Shown here piece after piece: positions 49,217 to 61,100 of a stretch of DNA of 64,000 nucleotides. The notes below the pieces were generated by a model. That model was not told the DNA's origin and searched no databases. It saw only the letters and a program-made list of their open reading frames with translations. Every line of letters starts with the position of its first letter. Position 1 is the stretch's first letter. This DNA is from Sympetrum striolatum (Eukaryota > Arthropoda > Insecta > Odonata > Libellulidae): assembly GCA_947579665.1 (NCBI GenBank), contig OX388350.1, positions 992,001 through 1,056,000 of the forward strand, written 5' to 3'. The position numbers and the translations under genes are program-made.

Positions 49217-49849
49217 TATTCCTTAGTGTACAACTATTCCAATGCTTCCTGACTTCTCGATTGCTTTATTTCTTACATGAGTGTGTGTTCATTGTTTACT
49301 TTTCTGCATTCTTCTTTTGTGAATTAATGGAATGGTACAGATTAATGGTACGGATGTGTTTATGAATTGGTATCGATATTCCTACTAGATATATAGTTTT
49401 GTATTTGAGTGAAATATGTGATGGGTTATGACTTGTATTTTTTCTAAGATGATCCAGTTCAACTTCATAGTTTATCTATTTCTGCCTTCCAGTTCACTAT
49501 AGTTCCGTTTATTCCAAATACAAATGAAAATATTTTAGTACTGTACAGTATTTTAATACCTGTTCTCTGACCCATATTTTCTGCTACGTTTGCAACTTCA
49601 AGTGCGTAGATTTTCTCTGCTGAATGTATTTCCCTCGATTATGTTATTGATTTTGCATTTATTTACTAAAAATTTCATTTGAATCTGTCGACTGTAAATA
49701 TTTGTTATTTTCAGAAAAATATCTAGTCTTATCGTGGAGCTAGTAGCTTTAAGTCATCCAATAGAGTAGGTGAGAGGTAGCGAATTAGTGAATATTTGTA
49801 ATATTCACTAAACTCACTATTTTTTCTTATTACGTACCAAATTATGTCT

Positions 49850-50560
49850 ATGTAAGAACCCTGCAAGCCGCCTTTCGGCGTGTGGCAGGGGGTGCAGGCA
49901 CCTTGACTCTATTTTCCTAAACGGTTGCTTTCGCGTATTGTTCCCGGAAAAAGAATATTTGAAACGATTCGTTTTTAGCATCTATATCCCTAATCTTTCT
50001 GGCAGTATCAGAACGGCCCATGTAACAGGGGGGTCGCATTATATCCGTTACATCATCTGAGAACGTAGTTACTCTAAATTTATTTAATAAATTTATCCTT
50101 AGAATTGGTCTTCTATCTTCTAATGATTCCCATTCGGCGTTCTTTATCATCTGAGTAACACTCACTGTTTTATCGTAGCAATTATTTACAAATCGCCTCT
50201 CTTTGTACTTTTTCTTAATACCGAATATGACATTTCTCATACACTACATGCATACTCAAAGATGAGGCCTAACTAACGCTAAGTTACATCGCTTGCGAAC
50301 TTTTTCTTCGCTCCTACCGACTATTCTTTTGACGAAGCCGAGTTTCTTAAGTGCTTTTCCACATATATTTCGGATGTGGATACTCCATGTAAAATTATTC
50401 GTGAGAGTTAATCCAAGATACTTTACCGATTCTACTGTCATTAGGTTTACCCTTCGGAGGCTATAAGAATAATCATTCATTATAGGTTTTATTTCGAAGA
50501 AGTTAACTACCGAACACTTTTCTACATTAAGCTCTAATTGCCAATCATCGCACCATTTTT
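49850..50560 (-). mobile_element. 5'-truncated LINE 3' end (reverse strand)
   Basis: Read on the - strand this has the C-terminal part of a LINE reverse transcriptase: LELNVEKCSVVNFFE, VESVKYLGLTLTNNFTWSIH, KKLGFVKRIVGRSEEKV, then after a frame break near 50250 CYDKTVSVTQM, RRPILRINLLNKFR and PPCYMGRSD. It ends with the tail hairpin CCCTGC...GAAA...GCAGGG (49890 down to 49859) and TTCTTACATAGAC. The copy has at least one stop or frameshift and begins inside the enzyme. Its tail is nearly identical to that of the short copy at 52678, so the two belong to one subfamily. Confidence 0.85.
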
Positions 50561-50599
50561 TTCATTATAAATGCATGTATTCCATACTTCAGAATATGG

Positions 50600-51410
50600 C
50601 AACAGGAACTAATAGAATGTTAAATAATGTCTCTCTCAAACGATTTAGTCCTCATCCAAAGGTGGTGCGAAAAATGGGGATTAGATATTAACGTAGGTAA
50701 ATGCTCCGTAGTTAATTTCTTCGAAAATAAAATAATGCGTCCAAATCACCCGTACAAAATTAATGGAATTAATATAAAAGTAGTAGATTCAGTTGAATAT
50801 CTCGGGATCAAAATTACTAATAACTTAAATTGGAGCACACATATTCAAAGAATCTGAGGCAGAGTAAGTAAAAAGCATGGATTTGTAAAGCGTATTGTCG
50901 GTAAATGCGATGAAAAGGTGAGAGAGCGATTATATTTTACCTTGGTCAGACCCCTTCTGGAATATGCGGCAAGTATATGGGATCCGGCGGATGAAACGTG
51001 TACTCGCGAACTCGAGAAAGTGCAGCGTAAAGCGGTTCGTTTTGTTAAGAAATGCTACGATAAAAAAGCAAGCGCTACAAAAATGCTCTCAGACGTAGGT
51101 TGGGAATCCTTGAAAGAAAGGAGATTGGAAGCTAGGCTGCGATTGCTTAATAAATTCAGGGAAACTACATTTTCGGAAGATACAATCGGTATCATGCAAC
51201 CCCCCTGCTACGTCGGTCGATCCGATAATGACCGTAAGTTAAGAGAAATAGATGCTAGGACGAATCGTTTTAAAAATTCATTCTTTCCGCGAACAATACG
51301 TGACAATAACCGAATAAGGAAGTAGTTTAGATTCCACTGGTGTTTAAACCCCTTGCCACACGCCGAAAGGCGGCTTGTAGGGTATTAATGTATATGTAGA
51401 TGTAGATAAT
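50600..51410 (+). mobile_element. 5'-truncated LINE 3' end (forward strand)
   Basis: The + strand frames 50627..50857 and 50918..51325 are one protein interrupted by a single in-frame stop (50855..50857). They encode the reverse transcriptase C-terminus: WCEKWGLDINVGKCSVVNFF, VEYLGIKITNNLNWSTHI, LVRPLLEYAASIWDP, ELEKVQRKAVRFVKKCYD, GWESLKERRLEARLRLLNKF and PPCYVGRSDNDRKLREIDA. TAG at 51323 is followed after 25 bases by the tail hairpin (51351..51382) and a terminus of GTATTAATGTATATGTAGA type. It is the best-preserved LINE piece in the window and lies head to head with the copy on the other strand. Confidence 0.88.
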
Positions 51411-52677
51411 ATGTTTGCTCCGTGATATTTGGTAATAAATACGCAAAACCTAAGATATGAATTCCCAAATTGCTCGCCATGATTACTTGAAACCTCCAAA
51501 TGATACCCCTAAAGGAAATAGCAAGACACTCAATCAATTAAGCTGTTGAACACTGATATCTAAAGTTAATTTTCCACAAAACTGAAATATGACTGAGGGA
51601 CTTCGAGTACTGAATATTTGTGCATTATTCTACATGGACGCACTTCTATTCCCCCGATGTTTTGTTTCCGAAATCGAAGAGAGTTCTTACAGATACCCAA
51701 GAGATGTTAACTATCAATGGCAAATGAGTTGTTACATATTTCATGCGATCCTCAAACGAGATCCACCATGAGACCTTCTGTTCCGATTTCCATCCATCCT
51801 GAGCAGACAAATTAGAATAGGGGAGACAGTATATTTCAAGCAGAGAGAAAATTGTCGGTTATACTGCAAGTCATCCCTCATAACCACTCTCACGTCTTCG
51901 GAAGGGAAGAGAAAACAAGCTTTCTTCGGGAGCTGTCAGTCTACGTAAACAAGGTCCCGAGAAATGGGTAGTTGGCCGAACTCACCGAAGGTGGCGCTGA
52001 TGGCACGAAAACACTCGTTCTGTGCATACATATGGGGGCGACGTGACTCATGACATCCGAGCACGTTTCCGCTGCGTTCGTCGGTTGTTTTCGAAAACCA
52101 TCAGTTGGGTTGTTTCATTGCCATTGTTCAACATTTTGACTGAGATTTGCTTAGCTACGCTTCGGTTGTCAGTCATTAACATATAATGCTGCGAGTTACT
52201 TTTGACAATGTATCGCATAGAATAAGCAAAGGGCCGCGTAGAGAACTCCCAATGCATGTAGACTTTGCGGAAACATCCTCAAAAATTGACACTGAGTACA
52301 TCGTAAGTGTCATTAATTTCAACATTATATTGTAAGAAATATTCGTTTTCTGGCATCACGAATGCAAAGTCTCCCTCTTTTCACGAGAAATAAATTTTGT
52401 TTTCCAATCACACAGGAAAACAGGTAATTTGCTTTTATTCCTCCTATCGATGTCGATTTTTGTATATTTCTCTCCATTCTTTCATCCATTCCGCAACCTT
52501 CTTCTCATTTTGTGTCACGCGGTGTATTCATTCTCAAGAAAATCATTTTGCCACCCGCATTTTCATCATACCTTGTTTTGCAAGGAACAGTTGGTCAGTA
52601 AACTCAGTCAACCAGTTCTTTTAACTGCTTTATACCTGTACATCGAAAGTACTGTCTTATTTATCTTTGTTTGAGTT

Positions 52678-52835
52678 ATTAGGGAAATAGATGCTAAAAC
52701 GAATCGTTTCAAAAATTCATTTTTTCCGCGAAGTATACGCGAAAGCAACCGTTTAGGAAAATAGAGTCAAGGTGCTTGCACCCCCTGCCACACGCCGAAA
52801 GGCGGCTTGCAGGGTTCTTACATAGACATAGACAT
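52678..52835 (+). mobile_element. Short 5'-truncated LINE 3' end
   Basis: Only the last 29 codons (..IDAKTNRFKNSFFPRSIRES..) to TAG at 52762..52764 and the tail remain. The tail hairpin at 52783..52814 has the consensus CCCTGC, CGCC-GAAA-GGCG and GCAGGG, followed by TTCTTACATAGACATAGAC. This is a typical product of early-aborted target-primed reverse transcription. Confidence 0.85.
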
Positions 52836-55814
52836 TAGTAAAATCGTTCATGCTACTAGTCTGGCTCGGAGAGGAATGCAACAACCTCAATCGTCATCTA
52901 GCGCACCTCGATTCTTCTTCAGAGCTTTTGGTGGTAATTTGCAAAGAGTTGAGAATCCACACGACCTTAAACGTAGACATAGCTAAACTTGCTTTACGAG
53001 GGCATTGATGTGAGATGACTATTGTGATGGTATGCAAGGAGAGACTTTAACGCGTGAATAATGGAAAGGTTCCTCGTGAATGAATTCACCGAAATGTGTT
53101 TCTTTAAGATCATTGGAAAAGTTACCGCCACCTTTCTGTCAGTTTCCCCTTCTGAATAAAGGAGATCATTTTCTGGCTTATTTATCATTCCTGAATTATT
53201 TATCGCTTCGACCCAAGGGCTACTTATCAGAAAATGCATCAACAGCTTTTTTCTCATTCTTGGAGTCATAAAACTGTATGCGAATGTGTGGTTTTATCAG
53301 AAAGCGTAAAGTCTTAGATAGTTTAATTACCTCTTCTTACATTTGGTACATATCCTGAAGTTTGAAAAGCATCCAAGTTTAACTGTATTTACTAAGATTA
53401 GTTTGAAATAATCTGCAGAGCCGTGAGACGACGAATTATAATTTACGTCTATATTCTACTTAAAAATACTATTAAAAGACTAACATACTTTATTCTTATA
53501 TTTAATTAATGTTTTCAAATTCTATCTTTATATTCCTGTCAGGCAACGCCATGCAGTTCAGCTATTATTTCTACAATCAGAACTATTAAATAAAACTTTG
53601 CTCCGATTCCATAGTATATTATATTTTAAATAAAAATCTCTGCCAAATTTCTAACAACACTTTAATCTTAGCACTTTCGTCCGCTCCCACATTTTTGTAT
53701 TTGGATGTCAGTAAAAAAATTATTTTACAGTAGAAAAATGCAACAAATACCAGGTCTATATAACTAAAAACTCTCCTTACGGCTATTTACTAGAGATTCT
53801 TATCCCGTAAACCTGTGCTTCGCTGCATTCTGAGAAATGTTTGTTAATCCGTTATGAGCGATGATAAAATCGCTCATATTTATTGGAAAAACATTGTAGC
53901 GAAAATAATATTTTGAGAACAGTTAAAAGGATAGCTGTAGCATTTACGGGACACTATGAAGATTAAAGCTTACATGGTTTAGCAGACATATTATCCAAAG
54001 TGTCAAAGAGCAAATGTTCTCAAAAATGAGAATTCAACTTTTTCCTACTGGTAGCAATATTTCTAATTAATCTATAAAAATGACTCGAATTTGATTATTA
54101 ATGGATGCAAGCAACCATTTCAAAACGACAAATTTCGCCGGATTCCAAAATTTCCCATTAAGGGCTCAAACAATACGTAAGAAAAGGGAGTATAACCGCA
54201 TTCTTTGATGAACTCTCACTCCACAATATCCCCACAGGACTCATTCAAGATCAAAGAAGAGTGAAGATAATTTTGTCTTATTTTGTAAGTGAATATCTCT
54301 AGTCTTGTTGCTTGGAGGCAGGAACTGTATCAGAAGATGTTTGTAAGTTGAATCAGCATAGACTATGTTGAAATTGATTAATCATTTTCATTGCTTGAAA
54401 CGTGATATTCTGAAATCATTAAGATGTCTCGAGAATTTAGATTCCGTGTTATCCCTTTGGGGGAGACGCACTCGTCTAAGAAGAGCTGCTCAAATAAATC
54501 GGGCAAGTAGAAATAGTAATTGCAGACGTGGCTTCCTTCATCCTTGATATCCAATTCCGATACAAACGACGTCACTCTATAAAGTATCCTCAAATTATGC
54601 TTTATATTTTAAGATAACACGCATTTTGATTTGGTTTCGATCATAAATATCATCTGCACTCTTGTTATGACTCGTTTATCGAGTGTTGTTTTGAAATTAG
54701 TAATTGACAAGTTAATATTACCGACAAGAAGTGCAAAAGTAATACATGGAGTTTATATAATATGATTATGGAATAAATTCATTGTGCGACATTTTCCTCT
54801 CGCAACTGATATTTACGTTCGAAAATTACGAAAATAATGAACTGTGCACTGTATACATATGAAAAATAATGTGATACAAACTTATGGGGAGACCTACTCC
54901 AATAAATTTTGAAATTTGATATTTATACATTATTTTCTGATACATATTATTGCGTTACATCCTTTTTCTTCTTCAACTGTTACTTTGGTTGGATTGCGCC
55001 AATTTGAGTAAAACACCATGGACCATACACCCTATGTAGCATCGCTTTCCTTCGGTAAATGTTTAATTTTATTATGTAAGTAGATGATTGATAAAATTCC
55101 ACAAATAAGCGAATTTCTGTTTAAATGTATACATTAAACAAAAGGGTCTCTTGGCCTGCGAGTGTATTTACGAGATTAGAAAAACGCTAAATCGTAAATG
55201 AGTTGTTTTCTTAATGACACGTGCTGAGGGAAATAATTTTTTTGGCAGATAGACTATTTCCTTTTGGTGTAACCTGTAGTTGATCATGAGGTATCTCATT
55301 ACGGTCAGCTGTAATAGCTCTGTCATCGGTAAAAATGACCTCGGTTGAGCGTATTTTCTTTGGTCATATTATCTTCCTCAATGCCAATGTCAGTATAATA
55401 TATAACAATAATTAATATACTTTTTTAGGGCGAAACTAGAAAGTCTCTTCTTACATTTAACCCATTGTCATGTTAAATACGAAAGAAAGATATATATTAA
55501 TATCTCTACGACTTTTCGTTTACTATAAACTTTTTGTTAAATATTACAGTGAAATCTGCGAGAGAACAATTAAGAGAGAATTAATATTCGGTTATCGATC
55601 AAACATAGTATCTCCTTGTTTCCAAAAATGAGATTTCTTATTATTTTGAATGGCTTAATTCAAACTTAATCAGTATCTAGTTCTATTGGATTAATTTTTC
55701 ATATTTTCCTTCGAGGTAAATCAATATATTTGAGATTCAGCCTAAACTTAATTAAAGAAAAACAATGTTATAATTAAGGTTATTAGTCAATATTTTCACT
55801 CCAGTCAGAAATTT

Positions 55815-55846
55815 CCCCCTGCCATTCGCCGAAAGGCGGCTTGCAT
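55815..55846 (+). repeat. LINE tail hairpin remnant
   Basis: CCCCCTGCCATTCGCC-GAAA-GGCGGCTTGC keeps the inner CGCC/GGCG stem and GAAA loop but loses the outer 3' strand (GCATTC instead of GCAGGG). No reverse-transcriptase sequence is attached. Confidence 0.65.
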
Positions 55847-56058
55847 TCAAAGTATTAAGTATGATTAAAGAAATAAGGAAACAATGTTTAGCCATTGGGC
55901 AATACAAAACGCGCTAAAATGAGAAGAAATCTGTCACTCGCAAGTGACATCGTCAGATATATCCTTGATAATACCAAGAAATTAAAGGGCATGTACATAA
56001 GCTAAATCATTCTGAGGATTAGCAATATTTGTCGCAAGAAAAGGAAAAATGCACTCAC

Positions 56059-57386
56059 CAGATAGAAGATGCCATTCCGAAGAAATAGACGAGAAGGAAG
56101 ACTGCGGTGCACGCCCCAGGACCAGAGGCGTGGTGCCGAAGGATGAGCTCTGCTCCGGGTGCGGGCGTCGTCCCAACGGCAGTGCCCATCACGTCCTCGC
56201 ACGCGATTTCGTCGTGGCCCAAAAGGGCCCTCACGAGGTATCCCACACCGACCAAGAAATAGCACGCCGACAAGAACACGATGGGCCTCTCCGGGTAGCG
56301 GAACCTCTCGGCGTCGATGAGGAACGTGGAGACGGTTGCCAGCGTCGAGACGCAGCAGACGCCCGCCCAAAGAGCGAGCCAAGCCGATGCGAATCGACGC
56401 TCTGCGCTGGAAGCGAACGCTACGTCGCAGGGGAAAGCACAATTGGACACGCCCGCGACGGTCACACTCTTGTTGTACCACGGGGATTCCCTCGGGATGG
56501 GAATCAGCGGCGGTCTGCAGGCACAAGCGCAATCCCCGGGTCCACCTCTACCGGGAGCAGCTCCCGATCCCGGGATGACCCCTCCCACCGCCCCGCCCCT
56601 GTTGGCGTTCTCCGCTTGCTCTCTGCACGCCTTGCCCGCCTTCCCCGGTTTGCACCGCACTGGACCCGGCCTCCTGGTCGGAGACGGCGGTCTGTACGGC
56701 GGAGGAGTCGGTGGAGAGCCCCCCGCTTCCGTCCTGTTGTTCTGCTCCATGCACAGATTCTCTTGGTCGCCGTAAGGGGGCAGCCTCTCGCAAGCCATCC
56801 TCTCGGGCCACTTGAAACCGTACTGCTGCATGAGGGGCGCACAACCGGCCCTTGCTCTCTCGCACACGCTCCTGCACGCGGGGAGGGGTTTGTGGTAGTC
56901 CTCGATGCATATGGGGGCGTACATCGAGCAGAGGAAGAACTTGAGATCGGGGGAGCAGCGGATTTCCACGAGCGGCCAAAACTGATGCACTTCCAGCCCC
57001 GCCTCCTCTTGCGTGTCGTGGTTCAACTCGTTGGGCATTGCGGTCAAGTTGTATCCGATTCCTCTGCACATCGGGATGGTGATCTCCTCGCAGCGGGGGT
57101 TGGAATTGGAAGAGGAGGAAGCGATGACTGGAGTGAGGGACCCTATGGCCGCACCCGCGGAAGCGACCGGTGCCCCTCCCGGCGATCCTCCGCCCACGGA
57201 AGATCCCGGGGCCCCGCCCGGAATCGCCCCTCCGGAGGGCCCCACTCCTGCAGATCCACCGCCTGCAGAGCCATCTCCCTCCGGGGAGGATGCGGGGGCG
57301 GATCCCGCTCCCTCCGACGCCCTCCACACCAACGCAACGCACAACAATGTCCAGAAGCAACGAAGCGGTTCGCACCGTTTCGCCAT
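56059..57386 (-). CDS. fz2: Frizzled-2-like Wnt receptor, first coding exon (signal peptide, CRD, linker, TM1 to TM3)
   Basis: ATG at 57386 (G at -3 and +4) is chosen because the frame farther upstream starts only with non-ATG codons, and because it opens a good signal peptide (hydrophobic CFWTLLCVALV, cleavage likely near residue 26). The mature N-terminus is a Gly/Ser/Pro linker to residue 98. The cysteine-rich domain follows with all ten cysteines at 99, 107, 144, 153, 160, 171, 175, 182, 199 and 212. ITIPMCRGIGYN and GLEVHQFWPLVEI are conserved Wnt-binding segments. N-glycosylation sites are NLT (113), NRT (217) and NKS (305). After a Pro/Gly linker come TM1 (about 333..357), TM2 (PIVFLSACYFLVGVGYL, about 369..385) and the first half of TM3 (FFGMASSIW). 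The overall match is to the Fz2/FZD5/8 group: a plasma-membrane receptor for Wnt proteins signalling through Dishevelled. The exon ends in phase 2 at donor gtgagt. Confidence 0.96.
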
Positions 57387-58110
57387 CGCGCTCAAGAGAA
57401 AAAAGAAAGCTCGCTTTCAGTGTCTTGTTTTTCGCCGTCTACTCAAGTTCACCTCTCCGGTGATCTCTTCTGCGACTCCTGGACACGTCCATCTTAATCG
57501 GCGGATAATCTGGGCCGTCTCGGGCGGTTCCGTTTCATCGGAGGCTGAGCGGGGGCCGTGGGGTCACACATCGTCTCGACGCTTCTGAATGACGCAAGAG
57601 GGCTCACACGAAGAACACGTTGTGCGATATCCGACGGCGCAGAATGGGGGACCCGGTGACAGCTGGCCGGCGACTGACGAATTGTTGTTGAAGCAGAGAG
57701 GGGAGGCAGTCTGAGGGGAGGATTAGGTAGGGTTCGCGGGGGTGAGGTTTGGCTTCGCTCTACGCGCACCTCTTCCCCTGAAAAAACAGCCCGCGTGGCC
57801 CTCTCAAAGCAGAACTGTCAACCAATGAGGGACCCACCCCATCACCGCCATCTTCCCGACGACCTGCAAGACGAGAAAAAGGAAACGGTAATTTCTAGGC
57901 TTGCTAACACGCGCCCAGTTAACGGGTGGGCGTTGGTAATGATTGGGCCACCCGCAGAACACACACAAACACCACCTCGACGAGAGCTCCTTTTGAGAGT
58001 CGTGCGAGCGCACTCGTGTGCCGCAGGGAATTCTTGGTGTGCCGCATGCGTACCATAAACCAGTTATGGAATCGCAAACCCGTGTTTGCTCGCTTTTATT
58101 TCGATGTTGT
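57387..58110 (-). promoter_or_regulatory. CpG-rich putative fz2 5' UTR and promoter
   Basis: Immediately upstream of the fz2 start the sequence is much richer in G+C and CpG than the surrounding AT-rich DNA, and it returns to AT-rich near 58.1 kb. No TATA box is evident at a convincing place. A pyrimidine tract ending CTCTTGAG lies 4 bases before the ATG on the - strand and could be a weak splice acceptor, which would place the transcription start farther upstream; GAG is a poor acceptor, so an unspliced leader is equally possible. Confidence 0.45.
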
Positions 58111-61100
58111 GTTAAATATAAGTGAGCATAGATGAGGTGTAATGTAATTTATGGCACTGAGAATGGAATAATTTATAATGTGCTATTAGCTGTATCGTAA
58201 ATTGTCACAATGTTATCCCGCAAATGCCTCGCGGCCTATTGACCTTGAGATCCGTCAGCGTTTGGAAGGACCACGGGGTTAGGGGGCAATCTGTTTATGC
58301 TTCTCATTCTTAAATTTCACCGCGGATTATCGCAGATTCATTATGTAGCATGATGTAGATCAAGTAGTATTGTAGTGTGTAATACGAAGCTCCGCGTATT
58401 ATAATTCACTTCGATGAATCGGTTTTCTTTCGCACTTCAACTTACAACTTTAAATAGAAAACGTTGATTAAATAATAAGTGAGTGCGATTTTGATTTCTC
58501 GGAGGCAACGACTGATATAGGGGAGACGTTCAGCGCACCTCTCAACATGCTTTACGTTTATTTTTATACTTCGGGAAAATATTGAAATTTGTCTTTGACC
58601 TACTTGCAGCCCTGTATAATATGACACCCACTAGTACTTATATAATTATTTTCGAAATGCTTAGAAAGAAACTTTTACATAGAAAGCTCACGATTTAACA
58701 CAAATTTCTTTGTCAAGTTTGTTACGGTTTTGCTTTCTTTCTTTATAAATTAGAACAAAATTGCCACTTAAAATGTTTGGTGCCGCGAAGTTGAATTAGC
58801 TACTAACTAGCGACCACGCAAGGAAACTTTGTAGAATTCCGGCGCTGACCTACGTTTTACTGGATTCTTCAATCACAAGCCCTCCCTCTGAGTGCATATT
58901 CTCAGGCATCTGTTTGTTAGACACTTGCTGAGAAGTAGTCCATCACATACTATACTATAGTCACCAAAAACAGTATTTTCCATTTTGTATAAAAAAGGGT
59001 TGTATACATTTAAATACTGCTTCTTTTTACAGCTGCAATGACGGCAAAACAATCATAACTAAGCAATGTGTTGTAACGTGAATGAACTTACCGTATGTAC
59101 TTGATTTCGGGTATTCGCCGAAAATGTACAGAAGTAATTTGTTTCTTGGATTTATTGATTTTCCTCCATATACATAATCGATATGCATTTCGTTTTTCCT
59201 TTGTGTTTTTACATCTAAAATACCGCTTTTCATTTAACTGGCTTGGATGAGAACCTCTTTCGTGTATACATCGACATTTTATTAAAAAAGTTAGAAAAGT
59301 TGAATCATACAAGCGTAAACACGACATTAACCAGCGATAAAACAAAAAGTGATAGGAATTGAAGGCTATGGAGAACCTTTCCCGAGAGCAGGTACAGAAA
59401 TTTAGGAAAACGTGAACTGAGCTTGAATTTCATTCCATTCAATTCATTGTATTACGTGAACTGAGCATAAGAATATTAGCCTGTCAAGTGTTTAAATGTG
59501 AGTTTCCCAATCAGATATACTAAACGCTTTCAATTCCCATTACTTTTGTTGACAGTTAAATTGTAAAGCGAAAACTTGATTTACTCAAACAAAACATTAG
59601 ATCAAAACTAAAAAGCAATTCTCTCCAATGGACGTTTCTATTACATCTTATTATATAATGGACGCATTTCTTAATTTTCTAAACGTTTATTAAATACAAA
59701 TTTGCGAGTAGGCGCGGTATTATTATACCTCTGTTTACAAACTATTTATTAAATAAAATAATTATAATATATTTGTTTGCATAGAAATAGAAAATAATAT
59801 AATTGTGCCAAAGCAAATATTTAACTGTATACTTTACATTATCAAGTATCAAAGATAAATAAATCATGTTGACTCATAAGAATTAAACTAATAGTACTAA
59901 AAATATTAGATCAAACGTAAGCAATGCACGCGCAAGTATTTATTTTAAATAGCGTATGATACATTATATTGTTATAGCCAAAAGTATGGTGGAAATTTGA
60001 AAATCTTTAAATGATTTCTCACACATATTCTCAGCAAATTATGAATTAACATTACTAATAGTTGGTTAAGGTAATACTTCAATAAAATCACAGATTCCTC
60101 TGTCGCGATACTAACTTTAAGCTTGTAAAGTTAAGTAATAAGGCCAGTATTACTGATGTTTTGTTTTGAAACGACCTTTTCAGGGACCTGATTTCATGAG
60201 AAATATGCTTTTAGAAGGACTCCTAATAATACTAATTAAAAACTAATCCTTTTGAACTCGGGTCAGTAGGAGCGTATAACCTAAACTTCCTTGTGAGTTT
60301 CTACCAAGTCTAACGATTCTATGGAAGACAAAAGTGCCCTTCCATACATACGATGGTAATACCAAAAGAATGGGCCTGAGAATCATCGGTGGGATCGTAG
60401 AACTTTTTAATTTCCTGAATTTAACTTACGAGGAAACCATATTTCCCTTCGAGAACCATAAGTAATTTATACTTTTCGCTGCGTAAATCGAGAGGAAAAT
60501 GGCGTAGATTCTTCGTGCAAATTCATTTTCCCAGAATCTACATCGAAAACTTCTGTTTTCCATTCAATAAATATAACTTACATTATTGTGGAAAACTTTA
60601 CATTTTCATTCTTCCTTCACGTACCACTCTTTATACCAACTATAATCATACTTTCATACAATATATGTTTGTTAATATGCCGTCTTTGAGTTTTAAATAT
60701 CACACAAAACATCGGTTTAATAATTTCGTTGACTTCAGGAAAACCCCTCGAGCCTATCCTACGTGTAATACTTTTTGTACGTTTTCCATTATACCACTTT
60801 AATTCCAGTCTAACACGATTAGTGAAATACATTATAATACTCTATGTCCCGTATAAACATTTATTTCATAACGAGATATCATTTGCAATTTATTTTTATC
60901 AATTCCATTTCTCGAGTAATGACTGAAATAATCACATTTTTGAAATTTTCTAAAAATATGAGAATATATCACGGTATATATATGTAGCAAAAATATTAAA
61001 AATTAGTTCTGATTTTCATTTCAAGTTTTAATTTACACTTCGACATTTTTAATATTGAACTCCATTCTGGAATCTCGACATTGGAAAAGAATGAGTATAG

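Larger units (their letters stand above)
40432..56058 (-). other. fz2: fz2 intron (15.6 kb)
   Basis: On the - strand the donor is TCTATCTG|gtgagt at 56059/56058 and the acceptor is attcgcag at 40432. The exons join in phase 2 inside a Trp codon (TG|G), restoring the SSIWW sequence of Frizzled TM3. The intron is rich in repeats: a hAT-like element, the 317-bp duplication, a pogo-like remnant, SINE heads and several LINE 3' ends, each listed separately. Between 40.5 and 41.8, 45 and 46.4, and 53 and 55.8 kb I see only AT-rich sequence, apart from a perfect 9-bp hairpin (ATGAGCGAT/ATCGCTCAT, 53854..53877) and a 7-bp one (TGTCACT/AGTGACA, 55932..55949). Confidence 0.9.

Noticed and set aside
56049..57497. 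482-codon open frame on the + strand opposite fz2 exon 1
   Set aside because: It is antisense to a clear Frizzled CDS in GC-rich DNA, where stop codons are rare; its translation is Arg/Pro/Gly-rich with no family resemblance.
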